The position numbers and the translations under genes were made by a program. From Daphnia carinata (taxonomy: Eukaryota > Arthropoda > Branchiopoda > Diplostraca > Daphniidae), in the NCBI RefSeq assembly GCF_022539665.2, contig NC_081337.1:7850679-7914678 (forward strand): DNA of 64,000 nt, in the 5' to 3' direction. The notes below the pieces were generated by a model, which saw only the letters and a program-made list of their open reading frames with translations, was not told the DNA's origin and searched no databases. Positions 9,886-23,137 of this stretch are shown here, piece by piece (the stretch's first letter is position 1; each line of letters starts with the position of its first letter).

Positions 9886-12800
9886 CATAGTGTTATTAAG
9901 TTTTTTCATAGCGTAAACATTCCAAAGTCTACTACAGATAAGCTGTACGGGGAATTAAAAGGTGAAAAGTACCAGTACTTCCAATTAGTTCTTTTAACAT
10001 AAATGTGCAACTACCAGATATCTCAAATGGTAAAAGAAAGCCCAGTAAGTTTGGGTTTGCAAACCATCCACTACATCCTTTCGAATCAATTGACAATCTG
10101 TTGCGAGGGACTCATTTGAAAGGAATGCCCCCATGGTAAAGTTTGCAAGTATTAATATTTGTCTTCTATGCTTTGGAAAAGAATTAAGGGTATAAATGGC
10201 ATATTGTGAGTTATATACCTTTCCCACAAGTAAATAGCGTAATAAAAACTATGGAAAGCCTAGCTGAGCAGCTGGCATAGCTGATCAACAATTAGAACTG
10301 TCACATATAAAAAACAACCAATTTTAGAGTCTTTTTATTCCAATACATACCCAAAAATGAAAGTATAAAACCGTAGATAACGTACCGTTGATTTTTAGAT
10401 GAATATTCCTTCGAAACACACCATAGTTAAGAAAATTAACAAACATCAACTTTACTAGTTACGACAATCAGCCATTATAGGGAAACAAGAGCGCCATCTA
10501 GTTTTACTATTTGATACCCAATGAAAATCTCAACTTCAAAACGAAGTGCGAAAATTAACGCTTAACGTGATCGTACCTTAAGCGTTAGTATTTCAGACAA
10601 TTACTTCTATTTCTATAGCGCAATAACCCAAAAAATTAAGCGGGTAGTTTGCATGCCTGACAGACGTTAAATATGCCATCCATTCATCCGCATACATGTC
10701 GTAAGATTAACCAGTATCGTAGATAGCAGAATGACAAGAAAGAAAGATCACCCAATCACATCAGTTGATGTAACATTACTAAAAACGGTGGGAAGAATAC
10801 AGTTCATTTTTTACTTTTTTCAAAATCGCGTAAAATCTTTTGGGAAGTAATCGGAAGTAGCCAATATCTCCGAAAATATTTATCGTGTGACGCAATGAAT
10901 ACAATATTCGTAATCCTTATCAAATTTGGAATACAACTGATGTGTTTTCAGCCAAAAGCCGGATTTGGCCAAAATCGCGATTTTTCCTGAAGTTCATGAA
11001 AATTTGCGATTTTCGACGATTTTCGGGTATTTTGTACTGACCCATGGATTCGACCCCAAATTTCATGAGGATCACGAAAATATGAATCTTTTTATGTACA
11101 GACGTAAACGTAAGCAACCATAAGCTATTTAAAAACCGGAAGTAAAATCGGAAATCACAATTTCGGAAACCTAAAAAATGAGCTTTGTTCTCCGTTACAT
11201 TGCTAACCATTATCCATCATAGTTACAGAAGTCATCTACTGTAAATAAACATTGCGGAGCTTCTAAAAGTACGAATTCAGTTACGAAAATGTACCGCTGA
11301 ATAGCTCTACATTTCCAGAGAATATCTCAAATCTTAATGACACCTTAATTCACCCGAATGAAAATTCGTGCCTTACGTGATTAAATTTGTTAGTCTAAGC
11401 AGTATTACATGCAAACCTGTAACCAAAAAGTGACAGGATTAAAATAAAAATAGGTTTCACTAGCATCTGTTGGACTGTTGGTGGGCTGTGGCAGTTTTGC
11501 CTCATAGTTAAGCCGCGTCCGTGCGAATCAAAATTTATAATATAAAATTGGTGCTTAAATATAAAATTACGACTTATTAAACTATTTTATTACTAAAATA
11601 ACAAACAGACAGGCATTGAAAAACCGTGGAAAGGTTACTGATGAAACCACGAAATTTATCGTAAAACTACCAAACATATAGTACCTTACCAAACTTCTTG
11701 CGGTTGATTCATGGCTAGTATTACTTTTGCTACTTTGCCATTACAGTAGTGTCCTTAGTTTACAGTTTATTACTAGACATGTTTTGTGCAACAGTTTTCA
11801 ATATTGGTCTTCTATAGAGCGACATCTCCGGATGCAAAATCACACTAGGATACACTGACAGCTTGTTGTTGCTCAATCTGTATGTTCTTATATCAGCTGC
11901 AAATGTTATTTTATTTGTGTATCCCACACATAAACTGTAACTAAGTTTTGACTTTATTTTACCCTAGTTTCAGCATTTCCACACCATTTTCATCATGTTG
12001 GTCACATAGGAAAAAGACCGTGATAGAATAATAGTAGAGAATGTTAGTTTAACAACAAAGAATGCACTCAATAGTATGGGATTTTAGTTTAAAATGACTA
12101 AAATTCATTGGCGAAGTTATTTGGCCAATAACTTCGCCATGCAACCCATTTCTGTTCAAGTCTGAAGTGTCAAGTGAATGATAAAAGCTTATTCTTTCAA
12201 TGTTATACTTCGGTTTTGGCCACAGATCAAGTAAATTAATAGATTATAATGTAGTAATCTCACACAACCTTTTCTAAGTTTAAATGGGATGTCTGTAGGT
12301 TATAATAAAAAACACTTGTTGACTTTACATGACTCATAGCTCGATGAACATGACTCGATAGTTAGATGAAGTGACTTGAATGCTCTGGTTAAGATTAAGA
12401 TTGGTACTCCCATTATGACGCATGTATATGAACTATGTAAGCCTATTGCATGCTGTTACGAGCGAAAACATAAAAATGTACTCCTTCATTTTAGTTAACC
12501 CATTAAGCCAGCTCAGCCAAATAGTTGCCAAACCATAAGGGAAGTTACAAATTGAAATGCGTTGTTGGTTACAAAAGTTTAAAATACCTTTATGATAACC
12601 CTGTTCCTTGAGGTACTGCATCTATCGATATATTGATGATTTCGCAGATGGAGCAGTTTTGACGGTGACTATTTTTTCATTAATGAATTGGTTCAAACTT
12701 TTGTTTTCTAGTTTACATGCAAAGGCATGAACCCCCCCCCCCAAAAAAAAAAACCCTTTAAAACACAAAAATAGTTTAAATTTCGTATGCCAGAAATGAT

Positions 12801-14262
12801 ACATTTACCTTGACTGTACAGAATTTGAAGCCATCTCTGATTTCAGCAAGCGGATTCGGTTCACGTCATTTTAATCAACATTGAAACGGTCATCGGTCAG
12901 ATATGCTTCTTCAAACTATCTTGTCACCTACAAAAGACAGAAGTAAAAACCAGGAAGAAAATGGTTACCAAGGTTTACTTCTCATGGCATTATTTTTCTT
13001 TTCTTACTCATAGCGCATATTCCGCGAAGACGGAGATTAGGAGCTGCAGCTAACAGCTGTACTGGTGGCTTTTGATCTGTTAAAAGATTTCCTTAATCCT
13101 GAAAATTGCCGGGATACAAAGTCAAAAATCTCATCATTGACGAAAATTCCTTCCATACCTAGGAACTCACTATATGATGCCCATTGATGACGCACCAGCG
13201 AAAAACGTGTTTTACGTCGAGTGAGTGCCGTGTTTACCAATGTTCTGAGCGCAAAGGTCACCGGCAGCCGTTTCCAAGCACAGTACATAGTCACATGTGT
13301 AACATACCAGAGGAATTATTTGAAGTAACTAGCTGTGAAAAAATTTAACGCTGTTATACTCGGTTCATATGGTGATACATCTCTTTAAAAAATTTGCAAA
13401 GCTCCACTAGTTTACCTACGGTAATGCACTCCAAATTGTTTCCACTGGCAAGGATGGCCGACATTCAGTTTTGTAATGCTCCCGTACTTTCTATACTTGT
13501 TTGACTTTCACCTCCAGAAAAATACAACCGATGCCAAACAGTACCCTTAAAATGCTTTATCAACTGACAAAAGGCAGAGGATTACCTAAGTTTATGTTTG
13601 AAGTCGACCCCAAGCGATTTAAACGGATCGTTTCCATGATTGTCGTAAAAAATTGTGGTAATGTGATCCAGCAGATCTTCATCTGCATGCGTTGCTATAA
13701 TACGATCAAGAGCTCTTCGAAAATCTACAGAGATCTTTGGCTTTCATGTAGGTTGATCCAAACAGTCGTCTCCATAAATAAACTTACCATCTTACTGGCA
13801 GTATTTCTCCCAGTCGAATCGCATTTGCAACAATGATACTCCAAAGATTTAACAAGTCGCCGTTGTACGCACCTATGAAAACATATTATAATGACAATCG
13901 TTTTGATCACTTAACGTAAAAGTTTACCCACTCTCTGCAGTTTTTGCTGTAGTGATCAGCCAAATCCTCACGCCTACCCTTTGCATGTAAATTTAGTTCT
14001 GTGGGCGCCAGTCCAGAATAATAGTGTTAGAAACAACTCTTTTGGCAGCGAGGATTTTGAAATGGCGCTGAAAGTGGAGCAAACTGCGAACTTCATAACC
14101 ATTAGGCGCTCGTTTGCCATTTAATACCTGCTTACACTTGGATATATTAATTTAAGATCCTTTGGTCCCGCATTTAGAAATTTTTAATATTAAGTTACTT
14201 GGATCCTGTTCGGGTTTGCAAATCACTCCTGTCTGGTCAACCCATCAGCAATTTAAAACATG
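9886..14262. repeat. Inverted repeat 2, left arm
   Basis: From CCATAGTGTTATTAAG at about 9880 to AATTTAAAACAT at about 14262 this sequence recurs in reverse complement at 27624-32018 with few differences (single substitutions and homopolymer length changes). No intact gene is seen in it. It carries degraded coding-like pieces near 13040-13900 and a C-run next to an A-run at about 12730. Confidence 0.9.
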
Positions 14263-14665
14263 CTTTATCAACTGACAAAAAGCAGTGGATTACCCAAGTT
14301 TATGTTTGAAGTCGACCCCAAGCGATTTAAAGGAATCGTTTCCATAATTTTCGTAAAAAATCGCAAGATCTTCGGCTTTCATGTAGGTTGATCCAAACAA
14401 ACGTCTCCATAAATTAACATACCATCTTACCGGCAGTATTTCTCCCAGTCGAATGGTATTTGCAACGATGATACTCCAAGGATTTAACAATTCGTCATTG
14501 TACGCACCTACCTACGGATCTTAAATTAATGTATCCAAATGTAATCAGGTCTTGAATGGCAAACAAGCGTCTAATGGTTGTGAAATTCGCAGTTTGCTCC
14601 ACTTTCGGCGCCATTTCAAAATCCTGGCTACCAAAAGTGTAGTTTCTAACCCCATTATTCTGGAC
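14263..14665. repeat. Secondary partial copy of inverted-repeat-2 sequence
   Basis: 14270-14515 repeats, in the same orientation, the sequence near 13548-13880 (CTTTATCAACTGACAAAA onward). 14517-14665 is the reverse complement of about 14030-14155. The block is more diverged than the two long arms are from each other, so it is an older duplicate. Confidence 0.7.
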
Positions 14666-14769
14666 TTCCACAATACATTATGTAGAATATTATAATATAT
14701 TCCATGTATTCGATAAACACAGAATAGGGTTCATTATCGAACTAATTTTTTCAGTTATTTACTGATGTA

Positions 14770-15123
14770 GGTTTTGCAACAGGTCTCAGCCAAGAAGTGT
14801 CAGATAATGTGCATTATGCAAATTAGTTCTATTCAGCAACGAATAGCCTACAATGACTGCCATGCTCTAATAAGCATGCTTTTAAATACATTACACAACT
14901 ATGTCATTACCTTCAAACAGATGTTTGCCATCTTTCTCATTAAGAGTAAGCAACTCTCTGGAAGCTTTACAGATCTAGGCCAAAGTGTACTTGACCCTCC
15001 AAACTTCCCTCTTGTTACAAAGACCATATTCACCAATCAATTTGAGCTCTTGATCCAAACGAGCTTTCCCAAAGGGGCGACGCACACCTTTCGCTGTACC
15101 AAAGGAGCATGATGGTTCACCAT
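14770..15123 (-). pseudogene. RPS9: Ribosomal protein S9 (uS4) pseudogene, intronless
   Basis: The minus strand starts with ATG at 15123 (MVNHHAP, like the RPS9 N-terminus). A frameshift then leads into [20 protein letters not shown], then [13 protein letters not shown], a TAG stop, and ASRELLTLNEKDGKHLFEGN. After that similarity fades, with a DFLERRLQT-like remnant near 14775. There are no introns, several frame breaks, and the C-terminal half is lost. This is what an old processed pseudogene looks like. RPS9 is a small-subunit ribosomal protein; this copy is not functional. Confidence 0.82.
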
Positions 15124-16960
15124 TTTGACTATTCAACCTGCACAGATAACAACAAAATTAAGATTAACACTTATATATAAGTTCCACTAAGAATTGAAGT
15201 TCCATTATCGCCTTGTCACGAATCAGGTAAATCTACAAGATTCCTGAGAATAAAACTGGCAATTTTTGTAGAATCATTCCACCGACAGTCCCTATTTAGT
15301 CAAGAGTAGTCACAAATGGAACATTCATCGTGAAACCACGACAGAAAATCTCGTGTAATCTAAACCATCTTTCCAATTTAAAGTTAATTATTTGCTTTCA
15401 TTATAATAGATTTATTACACGAATTTCTCTATATGGTTACGTTGTATCTATTTTCTTTTTTAAATGATACTAAGCGCAGAAACGACCTTCATAAAATTTT
15501 TTTACCAGAAAACAATGCTCACACCAACCTCTCAAGCCGGAGCAGGAACTAAAAAAGAAATATGGGGTACTTGGTTGTTATAACAATGTCGAAGCCTTGT
15601 GTTCCGATGCGCTATTTGATGCAACATTGCAATTTTCAAGTTTGCGATTACGGTTTACAATTATAATTTAAATAATAACTAAATTAATTAAGGTTAACTC
15701 AAAATTTTACATAAATAATAATGACTGTTCAGAAAAATTTACAGTGATAATCAATCAAGGTAATCCTCCGGCCCCGAAAAAAAATAAATCTTGGACAAAC
15801 GGGGTTTGGGCTTTACCCGATTACCTGAGACAAGAGAAACCACAGCGAAATATTAGCCAACTTAACTAATTGAAAAAAACATATCACCTCGCTCTGAATC
15901 CCGCTTTGAACCCCGACTGAAACCCCCTTGGGTTCAAGGCGAAACATTTTAGTCTCTCCTAGTCCCATCCTCTGGCGTTAGGTGCGCTGCAATCTGACCA
16001 TACGTTAGGTGCGCTGTAATCTGACCATGCTACAATCTGACTGTCAAGCTTTGTCCTTCTATTATGGCTTCACGCATGCGTATTTCTAATTCAAAACAAG
16101 CGACTAAAATTTGTCTGCTAGCCCCCCCCCCCCCATTTAATGTCGTCCCGTGGTTTGACGTGTGTACGTCATGAAAAGTATCCTGGCGTTTACTTGTGAA
16201 ATTTAGGTGAATACAAACGTGTCTTTTGTGTCCCTGAATTGTGTATTGGATTTGAGGATTATTGGATGTCCCGTCTATAAATGTGTGTAAGTGTATACTT
16301 AATTGGTATTTACGCATCTTATTATTACCACATCACCTTTTACTTTCTTCAAATGGCATGACTAAATTTTTTCGGTTGGTGACTCGTTCGCGATGCCTTT
16401 TTTTTGCATCATCTCTGTTTTTTCTTTTCATATGGCGGCCCGTTTTTTGCCCGCCATATCATTTCCTCTCAACACGTTGTGGGCCGTTGTTGCCCACCAG
16501 CTACTTTTTGGCTGGATTTCTCCTTACCCCAGATCTACGTTTTTTTTGTTTACAGTTTCTTTCTTTTATTGCAAATGATTTGCATTTTCTTGGCTTTTCA
16601 CCGAAAAAACACAAATTGACATTTGCCTTTTTTCTATTTCGTTTTGTAAACTATTTGAAAAGTTAGTCAAATAGTTAGTATACCTACACCAAGTAAGAAA
16701 AAAAAGGGTGGTATTAATTAAGGCAGGGACTAAAGCAAACCCGAACCGTTACAGTTACAACTAACGACCATGGATCGAAAGGGAAGTGTAAAGTGCAATT
16801 TCAGTGCATAGTGAAATACCCGTAAAGCCAACATGATTAAAGGGAAACTAAGGTAGGGAAAAAGGAATGAGGAACACGTTGATATGACACAGATCACAAC
16901 AAATGGAAAAAGTAAAAAAAAAATGCCGATTCGGCCATACTAAACCGTACCATCTTCTTT
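15124..16960. other. Non-coding spacer, no gene seen
   Basis: No frame with family resemblance was found. It contains a C13-14 run at about 16123, a short direct repeat GTTAGGTGCGCTG near 15975 and 16004, and T-rich open frames around 16262-16666 that look like composition artefacts. Confidence 0.5.
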
Positions 16961-17039
16961 TCTTCTTAATCCCAATGGGCGTGAATCTCTGGTTCTCGAG
17001 GCGGCGACCGTGTAGCTCCCACGGCGATCTTGTAGCTCC

Positions 17040-19645
17040 CACGACGATCCATGTTGGGCCTTTTCGGTCCTTTGGCCGGCCAATCTAGATACATAAAGTA
17101 CAAAAAAACACATTTAGTACACTTTGATTTATCACTGATACCTTTTATGGCGACGATCCCACGGCGATCTTGTAGCTCCCACGACGATCCACGTTGGGCC
17201 TTTTCGGTCCTTTGGCCGGCCAATCTAGATACATAAAATACAAAAAAACACAGTTAGTACACTTTGATTTATCACTGATACCTTTTATGGCGACGATCCC
17301 ACGGCGATCTTGTAGCTCCCACGACGATCCACGTTGGGCCTTTTCGGTCCTTTGGCCGGCCAATCTAGATACATAAAATACAAAAAAACACATTTAGTAC
17401 ACTTTGATTTATCACTGATACCTTTTATGGCGACGATCCCACGACGATCCACGTTGGGCCTTTTCGGTCCTTTGGCCGGCCAATCTAGATACATAAAATA
17501 CAAAAAAACACATTTAGTACACTTTGATTTATCACTGATACCTTTTATGGCGACGATCCCACGGCGATCTTGTAGCTCCCACGACGATCCACGTTGGGCC
17601 TTTTCGGTCCTTTGGCCGGCCAATCTAGATACATAAAATACAAAAAAACACATTTAGTACACTTTGATTTATCACTGATACCTTTTATGGCGACGACCCC
17701 ACGGCGATCTTGTAGCTCCCACGACGATCCACGTTGGGCCTTTTCGGTCCTTTGGCCGGCCAATCTAGATACATAAAATACAAAAAAACACAGTTAGTAC
17801 ACTTTGATTTATCACTGATACCTTTTATGGCGACGATCCCACGGCGATCTTGTAGCTCCCACGACGATCCACGTTGGGCCTTTTCGGTCCTTTGGCCGGC
17901 CAATCTAGATACATAAAATACAAAAAAACACATTTAGTACACTTTGATTTATCACTGATACCTTTTATGGCGACGATCCCACGGCGATCTTGTAGCTCCC
18001 ACGACGATCCACGTTGGGCCTTTTCGGTCCTTTGGCCGGCCAATCTAGATACATAAAATACAAAAAAACACATTTAGTACACTTTGATTTATCACTGATA
18101 CCTTTTATGGCGACGATCCCACGGCGATCTTGTAGCTCCCACGACGATCCACGTTGGGCCTTTTCGGTCCTTTGGCCGGCCAATCTAGATACATAAAATA
18201 CAAAAAAACACATTTAGTACACTTTGATTTATCACTGATACCTTTTATGGCGACGACCCCACGGCGATCTTGTAGCTCCCACGACGATCCACGTTGGGCC
18301 TTTTCGGTCCTTTGGCCGGCCAATCTAGATACATAAAATACAAAAAAACACATTTAGTACACTTTGATTTATCACTGATACCTTTTATGGCGACGATCCC
18401 ACGGCGATCTTGTAGCTCCCACGACGATCCACGTTGGGCCTTTTCGGTCCTTTGGCCGGCCAATCTAGATACATAAAATACAAAAAAACACATTTAGTAC
18501 ACTTTGATTTATCACTGCTACCTTTTATGGCGACGATCCCACGGCGATCTTGTAGCTCCCACGACGATCCACGTTGGGCCTTTTCGGTCCTTTGGCCGGC
18601 CAATCTAGATACATAAAATAAAAAAAACACATTTAGTACACTTTGATTTATCACTGATACCTTTTATGGCGACGATCCCACGGCGATCTTGTAGCTCCCA
18701 CGACGATCCACGTTGGGCCTTTTCGGTCCTTTGGCCGGCCAATCTAGATACATAAAATACAAAAAAACACATTTAGTACACTTTGATTTATCACTGATAC
18801 CTTTTATGGCGACGATCCCACGGCGATCTTGTAGCTCCCACGACGATCCACGTTGGGCCTTTTCGGTCCTTTGGCCGGCCAATCTAGATACATAAAATAC
18901 AAAAAAACACATTTAGTACACTTTGATTTATCACTGATACCTTTTATGGCGACGATCCCACGGCGATCTTGTAGCTCCCACGACGATCCACGTTGGGCCT
19001 TTTCGGTCCTTTGGCCGGCCAATCTAGATACATAAAATAAAAAAAAACACATTTAGTACACTTTGATTTATCACTGATACCTTTTATGGCGACGATCCCA
19101 CGGCGATCTTGTAGCTCCCACGACGATCCACGTTGGGCCTTTTCGGTCCTTTGGCCGGCCAATCTAGATACATAAAATACAAAAAAACACAGTTAGTACA
19201 CTTTGATTTATCACTGATACCTTTTATGGCGACGATCCCACGGCGATCTTGTAGCTCCCACGACGATCCACGTTGGGCCTTTTCGGTTCTTCGGCCGGCC
19301 AAGCTAGATACATAAAATACAAAAAAACACAGTTAGTACACTTTGATTTATCACCGATACCTTTTATGGCGACGATCCCACGGCGATCTTGTAGCTCCCA
19401 CGACGATCCATGTTGGGCCTTTTCGGTCCTTTGGCCGGCCAATCTAGATACATAAAATACAAAAAAACACATTTAGTACACTTTGATTTATCACTGATAC
19501 CTTTTATGGCGACGATCCCACGGCGATCTTGTAGCTCCCACGACGATCCACGTTGGGCCTTTTCGGTCCTTTGGCCGCCAATCTAGATACATAAAAGACA
19601 AAAAAAAACACAGTTAGTACACTTTGATTTATCACTGATACCTGT
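17040..19645. repeat. 140-bp tandem satellite, 19 units
   Basis: The block TTTTCGGTCCTTTGGCCGGCC occurs 19 times, at 140-bp spacing apart from one 120-bp step (the unit around 17440 lacks a 20-bp piece). Units differ by only 1-3 bases (for example ACATTTAG against ACAGTTAG, and GATCCC against GACCCC). Each unit has short internal repeats of a CCCACGRCGATC type and an 8-bp palindrome GGCCGGCC. The flanks 16990-17040 and 19640-19700 are degenerate units. The repeated open frames of 60-89 codons on both strands are consequences of periodicity, not genes. Confidence 0.95.
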
Positions 19646-19699
19646 TTTTGGTGTCGCCGATCCTCGATGTCCCGCGGTCCACGGTGACGCCCAGAGATT

Positions 19700-20530
19700 G
19701 CCCTCCTAATTCATGGAGAACGAAAGAAAAAAAAAAGAACAAAGAATTGCTTTTAATTAATTAAATAACAACTACTGTCTGCTTAACACTAGCACATATC
19801 AAGTATACACGAATGACAAACAATTTTTGACAGATAGGTCCTGAAATAAAATTTATCGTTAATGATGAACAGGTTAGGAAAGTCGTGGGGTTGTTAATGT
19901 TAGTAGAGTGTTTACATATTGTGCTGAGAGGTTTGATTGCAAGTTGGTGTGAAATTGCAAAAAGTGCAAAGGTTGGAAATATACGAAGTGCATTGCATGG
20001 AGGCAGTGTAGTGCAAAAGTCCCGTGTGACAATGATTGTGCCTTAATCATCGTTTTTCTAATCTATCTATTCTAATCTATCTTATGCTAACTAGACTATA
20101 CACCCGTGCGAAGACAAAACCCAGTGCTGATGTGAGGCTTTCGTGGTGTGAGCGTGATTGAGAAGCCGTGAAACACTACACAAAACACCCGGAGAGATCT
20201 ATCTACACTAGTGTGCACCGTGCAAGTGAGTGAACTACTGATCGGAAAAGCGGAATTTTTTTTTTTTGATTTTTAAAAATTGAATTGCTCGAGGACATTG
20301 ATGTATTCTAGGTCACTGCTTATGGGTAGATCAATTAGGGTGAAATTGGCATTTCCTCCGATTCTGCTGAAATTTTCCAAAAGCCATCGACCTTCAGACT
20401 TATGTTACCTCTCCTTTTAAATTTTATTTCCAAGAAGTGTTTTCATTCATTTGCATTCAGAATTCACGAGCGTAGAAATGCCCTTGTCTGACATTCAACT
20501 TCAGGCTGTGTGGGGCGCAAAAAAAGGAAA
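19700..20530. other. Non-coding spacer upstream of Tyr-rich locus
   Basis: AT-rich sequence without a coding frame that I can support. It has a short TCTAATCTATC repeat around 20055-20085. Confidence 0.4.
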
Positions 20531-20532
20531 GG

Positions 20533-20648
20533 GTAACAATATTGATGGCTACGTCATGATGTAATGGTACACCCGCTGGGGATGGCGAGCAACATCAGGG
20601 TGACATCAAATCGTATAAAATGGTACAGCAGAGCCAACTACACTCAGT
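20533..20648 (+). promoter_or_regulatory. TATA promoter of Tyr-rich pseudogene, with shared upstream motif
   Basis: TATAAAA at 20614 is followed 30 bp later by an initiator-like TCAGT (20644). Upstream, GGTAACAATATTGATGGCTACGTCA (from about 20533) aligns with a similar motif upstream of the intact paralogue, including a TACGTCA CRE-like core. Confidence 0.6.
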
Positions 20649-20705
20649 CGAGTGTTCATCTTCGACGTAGCATTACCATCAGCAGCTTCAGTTCGTCGTG
20701 CAACA

Positions 20706-21476
20706 ATGGGTAAAGTATAACGTTTAATTAGAATAGAAATTGATGTTGTTGTAATGCAAGGGTTCAGTGATTGATTTCCCTAAATGAAATGTTGGAATGA
20801 AATTTTCAAACTTAATTTTGTACACTTGTTTGTAATGTTTCAACGTTCTGTGGCATGCCAGCAATAAATTATCTCTTTCTTCCACTGCTATAGGCATCTA
20901 TGGCATTGCGCTTCAACTTACTGTTACACTTATCGCTGGGTCGAGCATAGGTGTGCCAATGGGTTCACCGGCCTCCAACTATGGTAGTTATTTTTATCAG
21001 AGTTGAAGTGCTGCGCCGCATTACACCACGACGTATGTAGCCCCCACTTACTACAGTACAAAGGCGCCCGAGCACTACACCACAACGTTTACGTCTCCTA
21101 CTTACTACTCGGAGGCCCCGAAATACTACACCGCACCAAACTATTACACAGAGGCGCCAGTGTATTACACAACAACGTACGCCACTCCAACATACCACAC
21201 CGCAGCTGTACCGTCGTACTATGCTGAGCTCGCTAAGCTCCAAAATCCTACGCTGCTCCAAGCTACTACACATAGCGGTTGCCCCTTCGTACTACGTGCT
21301 GGAACCTAGCTACTACACCACAACTTATGCTGCCCCGTCTTACTACACCACAAAAGCGCCAGAGTACTACACTACCACTTACGGCCGCTACCAGGTACTA
21401 CACCGAGGCTCCAGCTTATTACACAACAACGTACGCCCCTCTCAGCTATTATACTGAGCGACCAAAGCATTATTAA
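20706..21476 (+). pseudogene. Tyr-rich repeat secreted protein, broken paralogue
   Basis: The gene structure equals that of the intact neighbour: exon 1 holds only ATGG (20706-20709), and an intron of 184 bp leads to exon 2 at 20894. The start GIYGIALQLTVTLIAGSS is a hydrophobic signal-like segment. A TGA at about 21004, directly after YFYQS, ends the frame before the repeat region. Frameshifts near 21229, 21270 and 21385 follow. Around them the YYTTTYA / YYTEAP repeats continue in shifting frames and end with YYTERPKHY and TAA, like the neighbour's C-terminus. Because the promoter and splice sites survive, a short 36-residue peptide could still be made. Confidence 0.75.
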
Positions 21477-21479
21477 TTG

Positions 21480-22614
21480 TAAAAATTGTGCTGTCCATCA
21501 AGCTTGATGACGGAATGGTTAGATCTTGTTTTATTATTTGCTGTCCTCGTTCCAAAATGAGTTATTACCCTGCCATGTATTTACCTATATAACTAGCCAT
21601 TGCATACGTATGTTGTTTCTAAATGAGATGTTGAATAGATCCATAATGTCGTTATCGAATCCACTTGTCTTTATTCTTTTATCACATAAAGCGGATGAAG
21701 CGATTTAAATTTGTGTTCGTACAACATGGTAATTTCTAAACACAATTATGCATTAAGACGTATTAGTAAGAACTATATCATGCGTATTTGTAAATTTGCC
21801 GTGAATTTATATATTCAATTTCGTAGCACGAGGTCGCATTAATTTATTGCGTTAGGGCATTGGCATTGTTCAGTTGTCGTGGTTAAAATCCATTTATCTT
21901 TCACGTTTCATGATTGAATAGCAGGGTATGGCGAAATTTTTTTTCATCGATTAAATAAATATACTTAATATTCGGCAGAGATATCAGTTTCGGTTTGCCA
22001 AATTTGATTTTAGTTTTAGGGAAAAAAGCCAAAAAGGTTGCGCTAAGCACTTGACTGACATACTAGTATCCTCCAGAACTGTCACGATGGTGGCCCGGAT
22101 CATATTGCTGTACTATATGATCCCCATCGTGACATCAGCTGAGAGCTCTTACATCTCTATTCAGTTTTGCATTGGAATGGTGGGCCAATCCCATGCCAAC
22201 GCTCGACGTTTCGAGTTGGTAATTGCTTACAGACTCTTGGTACTAGTCCCAACATTGGGAGGGTGCCATACCCAGCCGTTTCAAGTGCCGCTACATTACG
22301 ATGCTCACGCAACTATTATATACCGTGAATGACGACCCCAAACCATGTTGATAACGCAAGCGCGCATTTTCCGTCGCAAACTAACTCTCATTTAAATTTA
22401 GCAAAACTATTGTACAATGTAAATAATGAACTGTATCCAGAAAATGGTGATAAATAACATCCAAGGTAATTATAAAACAAAAAACTTAAGTAAATGTTTT
22501 AAATATTCGATTATTATGTCTCACTCACGAATTAGGGCGTGGCATCACGCACTGTTAATGGTATGCAAGAATCCTCCATATCACCTGGTGGCCACCGTTG
22601 ACACTAATTTTTGA
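21480..22614. repeat. Tandem duplicate of Tyr-rich gene 3' flank, copy A
   Basis: Matches 25184-26345 in the same orientation (TTAGATCTTGTTTTATTATT, GGCAGAGATA, GACTGACATACTAGTA and CACAACGCACTG-like blocks), so the whole gene plus about 1.1 kb of downstream sequence was duplicated in tandem. It includes the hairpin at 22081-22133. Confidence 0.85.
22081..22133 (+). other. Stable hairpin, copy A
   Basis: GTCACGATGG pairs with CCATCGTGAC, and GGATCATAT pairs with ATATGATCC around a 9-base loop, with a 6-base bulge on the 5' side. The paralogous position in copy B folds as well with different stem sequence. Confidence 0.6.
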
Positions 22615-23135
22615 ACGTTGGTTTACCTTTAGCATATGCGTATAAGATTGGGTTCTATATCTGACATTCTTCCGCTTTTCTTTCGTTTTTCTCCAGCACT
22701 ACAAGAGTTCCTCAGTCTGCATCTGGAGCGATTAAACGTGAATCTTTCAAATGATTTACAGTATGTCTGAGGATGTACGTAAGACGCTTTTCTTTTTATG
22801 ACCGACTACGAAAAAGAAAAGATTACATCATTCATTAGTCGTTACACAAATCACATCCATTTGTGGTTTCCTCGTGATCAGGAAAATCATAAGAATGAAT
22901 CAGTGATAGAACACATTTAGAAACACGGATTTAATGAAATAAGCGTTCAACTTGTTTTAAAGATAATTCTTTTGGAACAAAATATTTACACTTTTTTTGT
23001 GTATAATGCATTAAAGAGAAATTAATGTTGACGTTTTTTATTGAATTACGTATAGAATAAGCATGCAGTTTTAATTCACGAACAATACGCCCCTTTAGCG
23101 CGTGTCATAGCAACAAAAACGCCAAGCCGAAAGGT
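22615..23135. other. Intergenic spacer between Tyr-rich paralogues
   Basis: AT-rich, no gene seen. Confidence 0.4.
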
Positions 23136-23137
23136 GG

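Noticed and set aside
13501-13836. 111-codon plus-strand frame in arm A and its mirror (28047-28382)
   Set aside because: The opposite strand carries the protein-like residues shared with the diverged third copy at 14290-14490, so this frame is antisense to the ancestral exon.
16262-16666. 134-codon Phe-rich frame
   Set aside because: T-rich composition, overlapping open frames in other phases, no family resemblance.
17145-19472. Series of 60-122-codon frames on both strands
   Set aside because: They repeat with the 140-bp satellite and exist only because the unit lacks stops in some frames; no start or splice context.
17040-19645. CRISPR array
   Set aside because: No alternation of short repeats and unique spacers; all 140 bases are repeated, and the context is a eukaryotic genome.
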